Position numbers and translations under genes: made by a program
From: Streptomyces sp. NRRL S-646
Lineage (GTDB): Bacteria; Actinomycetota; Actinomycetes; Streptomycetales; Streptomycetaceae
Direction: 5' to 3'
Assembly (NCBI RefSeq): GCF_000720765.1
Contig: NZ_JODC01000030.1
Coordinates: forward strand, 1 to 60,519
Length of the DNA: 60,519 bases
The notes under the pieces: generated by a model
The model's input: the letters and a program-made list of their open reading frames with translations, nothing else
Told to the model about the DNA's origin: nothing
Database searches by the model: none
In this document: positions 34,940 to 43,599 of the stretch, in pieces
Layout: each line of letters begins with the position of its first letter
How positions within the stretch are numbered: position 1 is the first letter of the stretch

Positions 34940-35152
34940 GGAGCAGCGGCTCTCCGTGCTCCAGACAGACCGTCGCCCGCGCGTCCCGGGCGGGTACGGC
35001 CGCTTCCTCGTGGACGTTCTCACCCGCGGACCTGAGGCACCAGACGCCGCAACGGTTCGCCGACGCCGTGGGCCCCTTCTGGTCTCATGCCCATGATCCG
35101 ACGCGCACTACCGGGAGGGTCGGGGAGCCGAACCGGAGGCGGCGGTCGGGGG

Positions 35153-35591
35153 AGTGAGCGTGCACCTCGGAGCCCACTACCTCGCCCTGGCCTGCCAGTT
35201 GCTCGGTGAACCGGCTCGGATCGCCCCGCCGGCCAGGAGCGACGCGGCCCCGGCATCGACACCCAGCTGTCCGGTCACGTCACCTTCCGCTCCGGCGCGC
35301 ACCTCATCGTCGCCGTGACCTGCGGGCGTCGGCACGCCACGAGCAGCTCACAGTGCTGGGCCGGCACGACTGGGTCGAGGTGCGCGGCGGCGCCAACCGC
35401 GGAGAACTCGATGGTCGCCCGCTCTCCGTCCCCGCCCGTCCGGCGGCCGAACTGTGCAGGGAGGTCTACCGGGAACGCGCCGACGGGCTGCAGGGTGGTC
35501 CCACCCCGACCTGTCCAGCCTCGCCCGCAGCGCGGGCGTACTCGCAGTGCTCGACGGTCTGCTGGGCATCGTGAGCCGGGTGGCTTCGTGA
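35153..35591 (+). pseudogene. Decayed Gfo/Idh/MocA oxidoreductase, C-terminal part
   Basis: Coding-like stretches in different frames read VHLGAHYLALACQLLGEP, then HVTFRSGAHLIVAVT, then EQLTVLGRHDWVEVRGGANR and LSSLARSAGVLAVLDGLLG. In this order they match the C-terminal half of an oxidoreductase of the Gfo/Idh/MocA family. At least two frame changes are needed and the nucleotide-binding half is missing, so it is dead. Confidence 0.5.
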
Positions 35592-35629
35592 ACGGCACCA
35601 GCGCCCCCGCGGTCACACGACCGCACCCG

Positions 35630-36155
35630 CCCTCGGCTCGGCTACTCCTCCACGCCCCTGCCCGAGGCCGGCCCCGAGGAGCGGGCACGGGCCGTGCTGC
35701 GCGACGCCCGCCGCGAACTCCCACGCACAGTCATAACCTGCACCGTCGTGGCCGCCGCGTTCGGGCTGGTAAGCACCCAGTCGTTCGCCGCATCGGCCGA
35801 TACGAGACTCGGCCCTGGCAGGCACGCCACCAGGCCGCGATGGGCCGCCAGCACATCAAGGCGGTGCACGCCGGCCACGGAATGTCCGCCTTCGCCGCCG
35901 AGGGCGACGACGACGGCGCCGACGAGGCGGAGAACTCCGCTGAGGCCACCGCCCAGTTCACCGAGGCACGTACCGCGCCCGGTGTGGTCGCACCCGGCGC
36001 CTACGGCGCGGCCTGGCAACAGCTGCAGTCGATGAAGCACACGAACTGCAGCTGGAACCACGTCACCAAGAAGGCGTACAACTCGGACGACTCCCGCTAC
36101 CGGGATGTGAACTCCAACTCCAGCGGCGGCTCGGGCAAGGTGACCGGCCGTGAAG
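35630..36155 (+). pseudogene. N-terminal remnant of a large secreted BNR/sialidase-like protein
   Basis: A leader RARAVLRDARRELPRTV and ITCTVVAAAFGLVSTQSFAA is in one frame. Another frame gives AWQQLQSMKHTNCSWNHVTK, KAYNSDDSRYRDVNSNSSGG and SGKVTGR. This resembles the region just before the first BNR/propeller repeats of large Streptomyces exoproteins. The propeller is missing after about 36155 and a frameshift separates leader and domain. Confidence 0.45.
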
Positions 36156-36170
36156 TTGCTGGTCACGGGT

Positions 36171-36462
36171 CTGGTGTGAGAGTCGGGAAGCTACTCGCGC
36201 TGGTCGTCGGCCGGTGTCCATGGCGAAGATCGTCTGACATGTCGTTCAGGGCCGTCTTCGGGTTCTGCTGTGCCGACGGCTGGCCGAGCAGGACCGGGCC
36301 GCGGCAGAGGCCGTCGCGGCCGTCGCCCCGGCGCCCGCCCGGGAGGAGGCTGACCGGGACGAAGCCTGCCCGCGGCTGGGCGAAGAAGCCCCGAGTTCCA
36401 CCGGCCGAGCCTGGACTACGAGGAAGACTCGGGGCTGTCGTCGCCGAACTGCCGGTGCCCGG
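36171..36462. other. No supported gene
   Basis: Between the exoprotein remnant and the TetR gene I see only shadow frames and a short helical-looking relic (RRLAEQDRAAAEAVAAVAPA) with no recognisable family. Confidence 0.4.
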
Positions 36463-37011
36463 TTATCGAGCGGCGAGGACGTGCGCCCACGGCTCATCGA
36501 TGTCGGCCAGGCCCAGCACGGCGACCACGTTGTCGAGCATTCCGGCGCCGAACCAGCGCCGCACGGCCTCGTCGTCGCCCAGCAGTCGCCGGACGGTGTC
36601 AACCTGCTTGGCGTAGCACCGGCGCACGGCCTGCGCCACCAGCGGCTCGGCGACGGCGCAGTTCGCGTGCATCAGGAAACGCAGGATGTTCCGGTCCGCG
36701 ACGAGTGCGGCGTAGGCGCCGCGTGCGGCATCCAACGCCGCCTCGGGCGCCGGCCCGGCCCCACCCGAGGCTGGTGAGTGAGCGAGCAGCGTGTCGGTCA
36801 TGACGACGGAGACGTGGTCGACCACCGCCGCGAACAGCGCTTCCTTGTTCGGGTACAGGCGGTAGAGATACGGCTGAGAGATGCCGACCCACTCTGCGAT
36901 CTCGTGTGTCGTCGTGCCGTAGAAACCTTTTTGCGCGAAGCATTCGACCGCGGCGGCCATGAGGGTCCGACGTCGTTCGTCGCTCTTCGTGCTGGTGCCG
37001 GGGGCAGGCAT
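36463..37011 (-). CDS. TetR-family transcriptional regulator
   Basis: A 182-residue TetR regulator. The N-terminal HTH reads RRTLMAAAVECFAQKGFYGT and TTHEIAEWVGISQPYLYRLY, followed by the conserved PNKEALFAAVVDH. The C-terminal ligand domain is helical and unassigned. It lies 25 bp after the SnoaL-like gene on the same strand, so both probably share one promoter controlled by the palindrome upstream of that gene. Confidence 0.88.
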   Translation of the reverse strand: MPAPGTSTKSDERRRTLMAAAVECFAQKGFYGTTTHEIAEWVGISQPYLYRLYPNKEALFAAVVDHVSVVMTDTLLAHSPASGGAGPAPEAALDAARGAYAALVADRNILRFLMHANCAVAEPLVAQAVRRCYAKQVDTVRRLLGDDEAVRRWFGAGMLDNVVAVLGLADIDEPWAHVLAAR

Positions 37012-37036
37012 GGACGTCAGTCAAACACGGCTCCTC

Positions 37037-37510
37037 TCAGCTTCCAAAAGTCACGCTGAGGTCGGGGTCGGACGGAACGTCGTTGGGCGTGAGCGCCTCG
37101 ATCGCCACCAGCGGGTTCCAGTAGTCCAGGTAGTGGGTGATGCGCGCGTCGTCATCGGTCCGGACGACGGAGATGCACGTCTGCTCGTACGGCTTGCCGG
37201 TCGGCAGCGCCGTGCCCTTCGAGCGGAATTCGGCGATCACCAGACTCGGGTCGACGGTGTCGTGGAAGACCAGGTCGACGAACTCGACGTCGAAGGTCTC
37301 GGGAAAGTTGCTCATGTGCGCGACCAGTGCGTCGCGCCCCGTTACCCGCTGGGGCACGCCGGCCGGCGCGTACGGGAACTCAAGCACCGCGTCCGGGGCG
37401 AACAGCTCCACCCATTCGTCGACCCGTCCTGCGGCGGTGAGGCGCAGGTGCTCGGCCAGGGTGTGCTGAGCGGCGGCGCGGCGGGCGGTGTCGTCTTCCT
37501 TGACTGTCAT
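37037..37510 (-). CDS. SnoaL/NTF2-like small enzyme or binding protein
   Basis: A 157-residue cone-shaped alpha+beta protein of the SnoaL/NTF2 superfamily: HLRLTAAGRVDEWVELFAPD, AVLEFPYAPAG, VTGRDALVAHMSNFP, EFVDLVFHD and ISVVRTDDDARITHYLDYWNP. Members include isomerases, hydratases and polyketide cyclases; no particular chemistry can be read. ATG 37510 has GTAGGAGTG upstream, and a 20-bp dyad begins 12 bp upstream. Co-transcribed with the TetR gene; probably a TetR-controlled detoxification gene. Confidence 0.82.
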   Translation of the reverse strand: MTVKEDDTARRAAAQHTLAEHLRLTAAGRVDEWVELFAPDAVLEFPYAPAGVPQRVTGRDALVAHMSNFPETFDVEFVDLVFHDTVDPSLVIAEFRSKGTALPTGKPYEQTCISVVRTDDDARITHYLDYWNPLVAIEALTPNDVPSDPDLSVTFGS

Positions 37511-37522
37511 CTTCACTCCTAC

Positions 37523-37542
37523 GTTAGTGGTCGACCTATAAC
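37523..37542. promoter_or_regulatory. 20-bp dyad, likely TetR operator
   Basis: GTTAGTGGTCGACCTATAAC has half sites GTTAGTGGTC and GTTATAGGTC that agree at 8 of 10 positions around a perfect GGTCGACC core. It begins 12 bp upstream of the first gene of the SnoaL-TetR pair, where TetR autoregulation sites usually lie. Confidence 0.6.
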
Positions 37543-37960
37543 CTACCACGGCAGCGACCATTGCAGGCATTCGAGCAGAGGTAACGCCAGGGGGATCCCG
37601 GTCCGGTTCACGCACGGGATGGCATCCGGAAAACGCTCCCTCGGCGGCGGGCGCCGGCCCGGTGCCAACGGCGCCCGTCACGCTTCGGCGAAGATCGTCG
37701 ATCGCCGGGAGGCTTCACGGTTCGTCTGGGGATCGACGGCTGGTCTCGGCTGGAAGCGGCCGCAGCGCGGGGTGGTGCCGCACCTCCGCAGGCCCGAAGC
37801 AGTGACTCCGGCGACTTCGTTGCTTCTCGAGCCGGCTCTTCACAGGGCTGCCAGGGGACGCGGCGGCACTTCGCGGGCGGCTGGTGCCGAGGAGCAACTC
37901 CTTCGTCCTGGCGGGGACGTCCGCGACGTTCGGCCAAGGGGTGCATGCGGCGTGACACGA
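37543..37960. other. No supported gene
   Basis: Coding-like composition is present but no frame shows a recognisable protein, start or motif. Confidence 0.4.
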
Positions 37961-38257
37961 TCAGGCGAGGGCGAGGGTGTTGAGGCGGGCGCGTGTGAGT
38001 ACCACGTACAGCGCACGATGGTCCTCTTTTGCAGGGTCGAGGCCGTTCGCCAGGGCCGAAGCTTCCGCAGGGGGCAACTTGATGCCAACCGTGTTCCACT
38101 CTCGTCCCTTGGACTGGTGGTAGGTGAGACCAGGTATCAGCTGGTCGTCCGTAAGCCGGAGTTGTAGAAGATTCAGTGCACTGACCGGTTTGCGGGTGAG
38201 CTCCGCGGCAGCATCGTCGGAATTCGGTCCGTCAGGCTTGCTGTGAGTTTTTGCCAC
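37961..38257 (-). pseudogene. C-terminal fragment of a UvrD/Rep-type helicase
   Basis: The 98-codon frame holds LTYHQSKGREWNTVGIKL and DPAKEDHRALYVVLTRARLN. These are motifs V and VI of superfamily 1 UvrD-like helicases, located at the extreme C-terminus. The ATP-binding half is absent and no matching sequence continues upstream, so this is a truncated relic. Confidence 0.6.
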
Positions 38258-38574
38258 ACCGGCGTCGGCTGGTGGCCGTCTTTGAGGTTGGCGACGGCGG
38301 CCTGCAGGCAGGGGTGTGCCGTTGTGGCTACTGAGCTTGAACTCGTGATGTCGTCGGGATGAGTGACAGTCCGGTTCCGGCGAGGCATGCGTCGATGAGA
38401 TGAGGGCGGTACTGGATCTTCCTCATGTCGTGGCGGACGACGTCCGCCGGCGACGCCCCGCGCCGGCGACCGGTGCGGGGCGCGGACGATGTAGTCGCCG
38501 GCGAGGTGGGGACCGCCATGGGGTGAGCGTCGTCCGACACCCACCCCGCCCGGCGCGGTAGGGGGCTCGCCGTG
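38258..38574. other. No supported gene
   Basis: A minus-strand reading contains MRKIQYRPHLIDACLAGTGL, which looks protein-like but is isolated. I cannot name it and see no start or ribosome binding site. Confidence 0.3.
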
Positions 38575-39492
38575 TCACAGAGAGTGGTGGAGAGCCACTG
38601 CCAACTGGGCGTCGATGGCCGCCAGCGTCCAGAGGTGGCCGTCGCCGATGCGGTAGTTCGGGGCGGTGTGATTCTGGGTCGCGTTCTGGGCGGCCCTGGA
38701 GATGCCGTCCCAGTTGTTCTCGAGGTCAATGCCCGTCACGTCGATGTTGCTGCCGCTCGACCCGTTGCTGCTGACCCTCGACGACGTTCCCGGGTACCAC
38801 TTGTGGCTGCCTCTGATTGCCTGGCTGATGCGGTAGGAGATGAAGTCGAAGCGGGCGCCTTCGGCGATGGCCTGGGTGAGGATCAGCAGGGACCGCGCCT
38901 CGTTCCGGCCGGCTGCCGTGCTGTTACGGCTGCCCAGGTCACTGATCGCGCCCTGGATGGTGCCCATGGAGATGCCCAGGCTGTCCCGGCTGACACCGGC
39001 GGCCCTCTCCATGTCGTTGTAGTTGGCCCAGTCGAGGTTCCGGGGGCGCGCACCACCGTAGGTCGCAGGCCCTGTGTTCAGCCGCCAGTACGTGTCCGTG
39101 CCGTCATTGCGCCAGCCGACGACGTACAGGTCCCTCGCGTTGATCACCAGGGTGACCTGGCTGCCACCCATGGCCAGGGTGACGGGGAAGTAGTCGTTCA
39201 CAGGCCTGGTCAGGATGATGTTGCCGTAGAGGTGGGTGCCCCTGAGTCGGCCACGGATGTCGTTGATGATGGCGTCGTAGCGGTTGGCGAAGTCCTTGTG
39301 GACGCCGACCGTCATGTCGTAGCTCATACCGTCGGTCGGAACGTTTTCGTCGGCCAGCTGGACCTGCGATCCCAGGGAGGACGGGTGGTTGCCTGACGTG
39401 AGCCCGCTCACGCCGGTGACGGCGACGGCGACGAGCGCGGCCGACGCGACGGCCGTGGTGGACAGGTTACGGATGGCTTGGAAGCGGGACAT
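38575..39492 (-). CDS. Secreted ribosome-inactivating protein (rRNA N-glycosylase)
   Basis: A 305-residue secreted protein. An N-terminal signal segment (LSTTAVASAALVAVAVTGVSG) precedes a ribosome-inactivating domain of the ricin A/Shiga type, which removes one adenine from the sarcin-ricin loop of large-subunit rRNA. The active-site set is complete by analogy with ricin: Tyr123 in LYVVGWRN, Tyr158 in NYNDMERAAG, Glu211 and Arg214 in AEGARFDFISYRIS, and Trp261 in LENNWDGIS. ATG 39492 has GGAGAG upstream. It is divergent from the first HTH-STAND-WD40 gene. No immunity gene is evident nearby. Confidence 0.88.
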   Translation of the reverse strand: MSRFQAIRNLSTTAVASAALVAVAVTGVSGLTSGNHPSSLGSQVQLADENVPTDGMSYDMTVGVHKDFANRYDAIINDIRGRLRGTHLYGNIILTRPVNDYFPVTLAMGGSQVTLVINARDLYVVGWRNDGTDTYWRLNTGPATYGGARPRNLDWANYNDMERAAGVSRDSLGISMGTIQGAISDLGSRNSTAAGRNEARSLLILTQAIAEGARFDFISYRISQAIRGSHKWYPGTSSRVSSNGSSGSNIDVTGIDLENNWDGISRAAQNATQNHTAPNYRIGDGHLWTLAAIDAQLAVALHHSL

Positions 39493-39686
39493 GGCGCTGT
39501 TCTCTCCAGGTGTTCGGTGTGCCGGGATCCGGCCTTGCCTCATTGAGATTCGCCACCGGAAAGTTGGCAGGCACCTCCCTTACGTCACGCAAATCAACCC
39601 CGTCAGGGCCGAAGGATCGATCGGATTCACCTGGCCGTCACCTGGGGGCAATTCGGGCGTCGCCGGGCCACTCGTATGGTCATCGC

Positions 39687-39710
39687 TCCTGATGTCCTGA
39701 TGTCCTGATG
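39687..39710. repeat. Triple direct repeat TCCTGATG upstream of first STAND gene
   Basis: Three perfect head-to-tail copies of TCCTGATG, 35 bp upstream of the ATG at 39745 and within the 252-bp gap shared with the toxin gene. It could be a cluster of regulator half-sites or a slippage-prone tract that alters promoter spacing. Confidence 0.55.
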
Positions 39711-39744
39711 TCTCTTTTCACCGGGTGTATGGAGGTACGAGCGC

Positions 39745-42700
39745 ATGGGGCGTCCCGAGAGACCCCTGGACCCGACGGCCGGTCCCGTGCAGCGGCTCGC
39801 CTGCGAGCTGCGGGAGCTGCGCAGGGGCGCGGGCAGTCCCTCCTACCGGATGATGGAGAAGACGGCGGGGTTCTCCTCGGCAACGTTGTCCGAAGCCGCC
39901 AGGGGCAAGCGGCTGCCCTCGCTCGCCGTCGTCCTCGGGTATGCGCGCGCCTGTGCGGGCGACCCCGGGGAGTGGGAACGCCGGTGGAAGGAGGCCGAGG
40001 CGGAGCTGGACCGGGCCCCCACCGAACTTCCCGAGGACGCTCCGTCGCCGTATCGCGGCCTCACCCGGTTCGAGCCGTCCGACCGCCATCTGTTCTTCGG
40101 GCGGGACCGGATGGTGACCGAGGTCAGGGACCTGTTGTGCCGGCAACGGTTCGCAGTGCTGTTCGGCCCCTCGGGGAGCGGGAAGTCGTCCCTGCTGCGG
40201 GCCGGCCTGATCCCCCGGCTGCAGGAGATGAGCGCGGAGCGCGACCGCCCCGTGAAGCTGCGGATCATGACCCCCGGGCCCACACCCGTCACGACTTACG
40301 GACACCTCTTCACCCCGGCCGAGGACGAGCCGGAGAGCTGGGTCGTCGTGGACCAGTTCGAGGAGGTCTTCACCCTCTGCCGCGACCCGCACCAGCGCTC
40401 GCGCTTCATCGATCTGCTGCTCGCCGCCCGCGACCCGGGCAACAGACTGCGGGTGCTGGTCGCCGTACGTGCCGACTTCTACGCCCGCTGCGCCGAGCAC
40501 CGGGGCCTGGCGGACGCCCTACGAGGTGCCGCGCTGCTGCTGGGACCGATGGCGGCCGACGAACTGCGGCAGGCGGTGGTCGGCCCGGCCCAGGCGGTCG
40601 GCTGTCTCGTCGAACGGACACTGACCGCCCGTCTGATCGACGAGGTCCAGGGCGAACCCGGCGCCCTGCCGATGCTCTCGCACGCCCTGCTGGAGACCTG
40701 GCGCCGCCGCAGGGGACGGACGCTCATGCTCGCCGCCTACGAGGCCGCAGGCGGGGTGCGCGGCGCGATCGCGGCGACCGCAGAGAAGGTGTACGGCGGC
40801 CTGTCGCCGGAGCAGGCCCGCACCGCACGGCACCTGATGCTGCGGATGGTCGAGCCCGGCCAGGGCACCCCCGACACCCGCCGCTCCCTTGCCCGCTCCG
40901 AACTGGAGGAGTGGGCGACCCCGGACGCGACGGTCGTGGTGGAACGGCTGACCCGTGCCCGGCTGCTGACCGCCGACGAGGACGGCGTCCAACTCGCTCA
41001 CGAGGCGCTCATCACCTGCTGGCCCCGGCTGCACGAATGGATCGAGCAGGACCGCGAAAGGCTGCGCCACCACCGGATGCTCGCGGACGCGGCCCGCACC
41101 TGGCTGGAGCACGACCACGACCCCGGCGCCCTGTACCGAGGCACCCGGCTGACCCGCGCCGAGGAGCTGTTCCCCGACCACGAGCGGGACCAGGCGCTGA
41201 CCGTGTCGGAGCGGACGTTCCTCACCTGCGCGCTCGAGGCCCGCGCGTCGGAACGCCGGGCAGCCGCCCGCACCAGCCGCAGGTACCGCTTCGTGACCGT
41301 GTCACTGTCCGCCGTCCTGGCGGTGGCCCTGCTGACGGGCTTCGCCGTCTGGCGCGAGTACGACGACAACCAGACCCAGCGCACCCAGAACACGGCCCGC
41401 CACATGGCTGACGTCGCCGACGCACTGCGCACCACCGACCCGCGTGCCGCGCTGCTGCTCGGCGTGGCCGCCTGGCGGACGGCCGCACTTCCCGAGACCC
41501 ACCGGTCCCTGCTCGGCTCCCTCGCCCAGCCGGAGACGGATGCCTTCACCGACCCCGAACCCGGTGACGACTCCGATCGCTTCCTCGCCGACTCCGGCTC
41601 GACGCTGCTCAGCGTCGAGGGCCGCACCTGGCGCACCTGGAACGTGGCCGCCCACCGCCGCATCGCCTCGGGGCGGCTCCCCGCCGGACAGACGGCGGTC
41701 GCGGTTAGTGAGGACGCACGTGTGCTGGCGCTCTCGGCGAGCGACGGCGTACGGCTGTGGGACACGGCCACCGGAGCATGGACCGGCGACCCGGCCCATC
41801 CGGAGAAGCCCTACTCCATCGTCGATTTCACCGCTGCCGGCTATCTGGTGACCTCCGTGGACGGCGACGACCGGGTGCTGCTGCGTTCCGTCCGGGACGG
41901 CCGCCTGCTGTTCGCCGCACGGTCGGCCGGCGCCGACGTGGCCGCGGGCCGAGGTCCCGGCGGTCCGCTGATGGTGGTCTGCTCCTCCGCCTCGGCCGCA
42001 CCACGGGTATGGGACACCGCCCGCCATCGCGCTCTGTCCGGAGACTGGACGAATGCCACGGACGTCTGCGGAGACGACGAGGCCGTGCCGGTACTGGGCT
42101 CCGGGCGGCTGGCCGCGTTCACCGCGAACGGCGTCCGCGTCTGGGACATCCGGTCGGGACACCAAGTGGCCGAGCTCTCCCAGCCGGGCGTGGACTACGC
42201 CTCCTTCAGCAAGGAAGGGGACTTCCTGGCGACGGCCGACAGCACGGAGATCACGGTGTGGCGGCTGTCCTCCCCCGACGCCCCCGTGTTCCGTCACGCC
42301 CTCGACGGACAGCACCTGTACCGGGGCCTGTACTGGGATCCCGGTCACCCGACCCTGCGCTACCTCGAGGGCGGCGCCGTCCACTCACTCGACCTCACCC
42401 GGGCCGTCACCCCCGCCTGGCTCGGGCACCCCCTGGACGACGCGCTGCTCAGCCCGGACGGCCGTACCCTGGCCACCGCCGAACGCATCGGCGGCGACTA
42501 CCGCTTCCAGCTCCGCGACACCCGGGACGGCCACGTCGTTCGGACGCTGCCGTCTTCTCCTCTCCCCGTCTCCCGTGATCCCGCACGCCCGGTCGACCCG
42601 GGCGACACCACGCCCCTGATGGCGTTCGCCCCGGACAGCGGCACACTCGCCTACGGCATCTACGCCGCCGGCTACGAGGCCGCCCCCCAGCTGATCACGC

Positions 42701-43488
42701 TCTGGGACGTGTCCCACCACCGCGTGCGTACCACCCTGGACCTGGCGACCGGTGACTCCACCGGGGCCGTCATCGGCCTGGCCCTGGACTCCGGCGGCCG
42801 CAGGCTGTACGGCGTCCGCACGCCCGCCGTCGGCGAGCTGCGCGACGAGGTGTGGGACACCGGGCGCCACCGCCGGGTCTCGACCCTGCCCGGTCTGGCC
42901 AGCGGCGACCTGGCCGTTCGCCCCGACGGTCGGCTCCTGGTCGGTGACAACCGCCTCGCGTGGCTCCCTGGCAGCTCCGTCACCGGTCGCAATCTCGTCC
43001 AGGGAGACCAGGTCGGCGCCTTCGCCTTCGACACCGATGGCTCCCTGCTGGCCGTGGGCGACCAGACCGGCCGGGTCGCGCTGTGGGACGGGGAGGTGCG
43101 GCACCGGGCCGGCGTGCTGCGCAACGTCTTCCCCGCCGTGCACGACACCACCCCCGAGGCGGTCAGCGCGCTGGCCCTGAGCCCGGACGGCCGCACCCTC
43201 GCCGTCGGCGGCGACGCGGGCAGCCTGCAGCTGTGGGACGTGGTCGCCCGGCAGCCCCTGGGCGGACCGCTGACCACGTCGGGCGAACGTCTCGACTCGC
43301 TCGCCTTCGGCCCGGACGGCACGACCCTGTACGCGGGCAGCGCGCATGTCCCGCTCCAGCGGTACGTGGTCGATCCCGAGCAGGTCGTGGCACAGGTGTG
43401 CGCGCGGGCGGGCGGCAGCGGGCTGACGCGGGCGCAGTGGCGGACGTACCTTCCAGACGCCCCGTACCGGAGGGTGTGCGGGGGTTGA
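39745..43488 (+). CDS. HTH - STAND ATPase - membrane helix - WD40 sensor protein 1
   Basis: A 1247-residue protein. Residues 12-80 are an XRE-like HTH (PSYRMMEKTAGFSSATLSEA, GKRLPSLAVVLGYARAC). An nSTAND1-type ATPase follows, starting YRGLTRFEPSDRHLFFGRD, with Walker A GPSGSGKSS near 140 and the Walker B region WVVVDQFEEVFTLC. One membrane helix lies near 514-534 (FVTVSLSAVLAVALLTGF). About 700 residues of degenerate WD40 blades follow. It ends in a Cys-bracketed cap (QVCARAGG and PYRRVCGG), as does its paralogue at 47282. The cytoplasmic half could bind DNA or ATP while the propeller senses outside. GGAGG precedes ATG 39745. Confidence 0.88.
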   Translation: MGRPERPLDPTAGPVQRLACELRELRRGAGSPSYRMMEKTAGFSSATLSEAARGKRLPSLAVVLGYARACAGDPGEWERRWKEAEAELDRAPTELPEDAPSPYRGLTRFEPSDRHLFFGRDRMVTEVRDLLCRQRFAVLFGPSGSGKSSLLRAGLIPRLQEMSAERDRPVKLRIMTPGPTPVTTYGHLFTPAEDEPESWVVVDQFEEVFTLCRDPHQRSRFIDLLLAARDPGNRLRVLVAVRADFYARCAEHRGLADALRGAALLLGPMAADELRQAVVGPAQAVGCLVERTLTARLIDEVQGEPGALPMLSHALLETWRRRRGRTLMLAAYEAAGGVRGAIAATAEKVYGGLSPEQARTARHLMLRMVEPGQGTPDTRRSLARSELEEWATPDATVVVERLTRARLLTADEDGVQLAHEALITCWPRLHEWIEQDRERLRHHRMLADAARTWLEHDHDPGALYRGTRLTRAEELFPDHERDQALTVSERTFLTCALEARASERRAAARTSRRYRFVTVSLSAVLAVALLTGFAVWREYDDNQTQRTQNTARHMADVADALRTTDPRAALLLGVAAWRTAALPETHRSLLGSLAQPETDAFTDPEPGDDSDRFLADSGSTLLSVEGRTWRTWNVAAHRRIASGRLPAGQTAVAVSEDARVLALSASDGVRLWDTATGAWTGDPAHPEKPYSIVDFTAAGYLVTSVDGDDRVLLRSVRDGRLLFAARSAGADVAAGRGPGGPLMVVCSSASAAPRVWDTARHRALSGDWTNATDVCGDDEAVPVLGSGRLAAFTANGVRVWDIRSGHQVAELSQPGVDYASFSKEGDFLATADSTEITVWRLSSPDAPVFRHALDGQHLYRGLYWDPGHPTLRYLEGGAVHSLDLTRAVTPAWLGHPLDDALLSPDGRTLATAERIGGDYRFQLRDTRDGHVVRTLPSSPLPVSRDPARPVDPGDTTPLMAFAPDSGTLAYGIYAAGYEAAPQLITLWDVSHHRVRTTLDLATGDSTGAVIGLALDSGGRRLYGVRTPAVGELRDEVWDTGRHRRVSTLPGLASGDLAVRPDGRLLVGDNRLAWLPGSSVTGRNLVQGDQVGAFAFDTDGSLLAVGDQTGRVALWDGEVRHRAGVLRNVFPAVHDTTPEAVSALALSPDGRTLAVGGDAGSLQLWDVVARQPLGGPLTTSGERLDSLAFGPDGTTLYAGSAHVPLQRYVVDPEQVVAQVCARAGGSGLTRAQWRTYLPDAPYRRVCGG

Positions 43489-43599
43489 TTTCCCTGCCGG
43501 AGGATTGACAGCCCTGATGAAACGGGTGGTCGGTCAACTCCTGGGCTCCGAGGATCGTCCCGTCGCTGCTTCGACCGACCCGATGGGAGAAAGCCCCCC

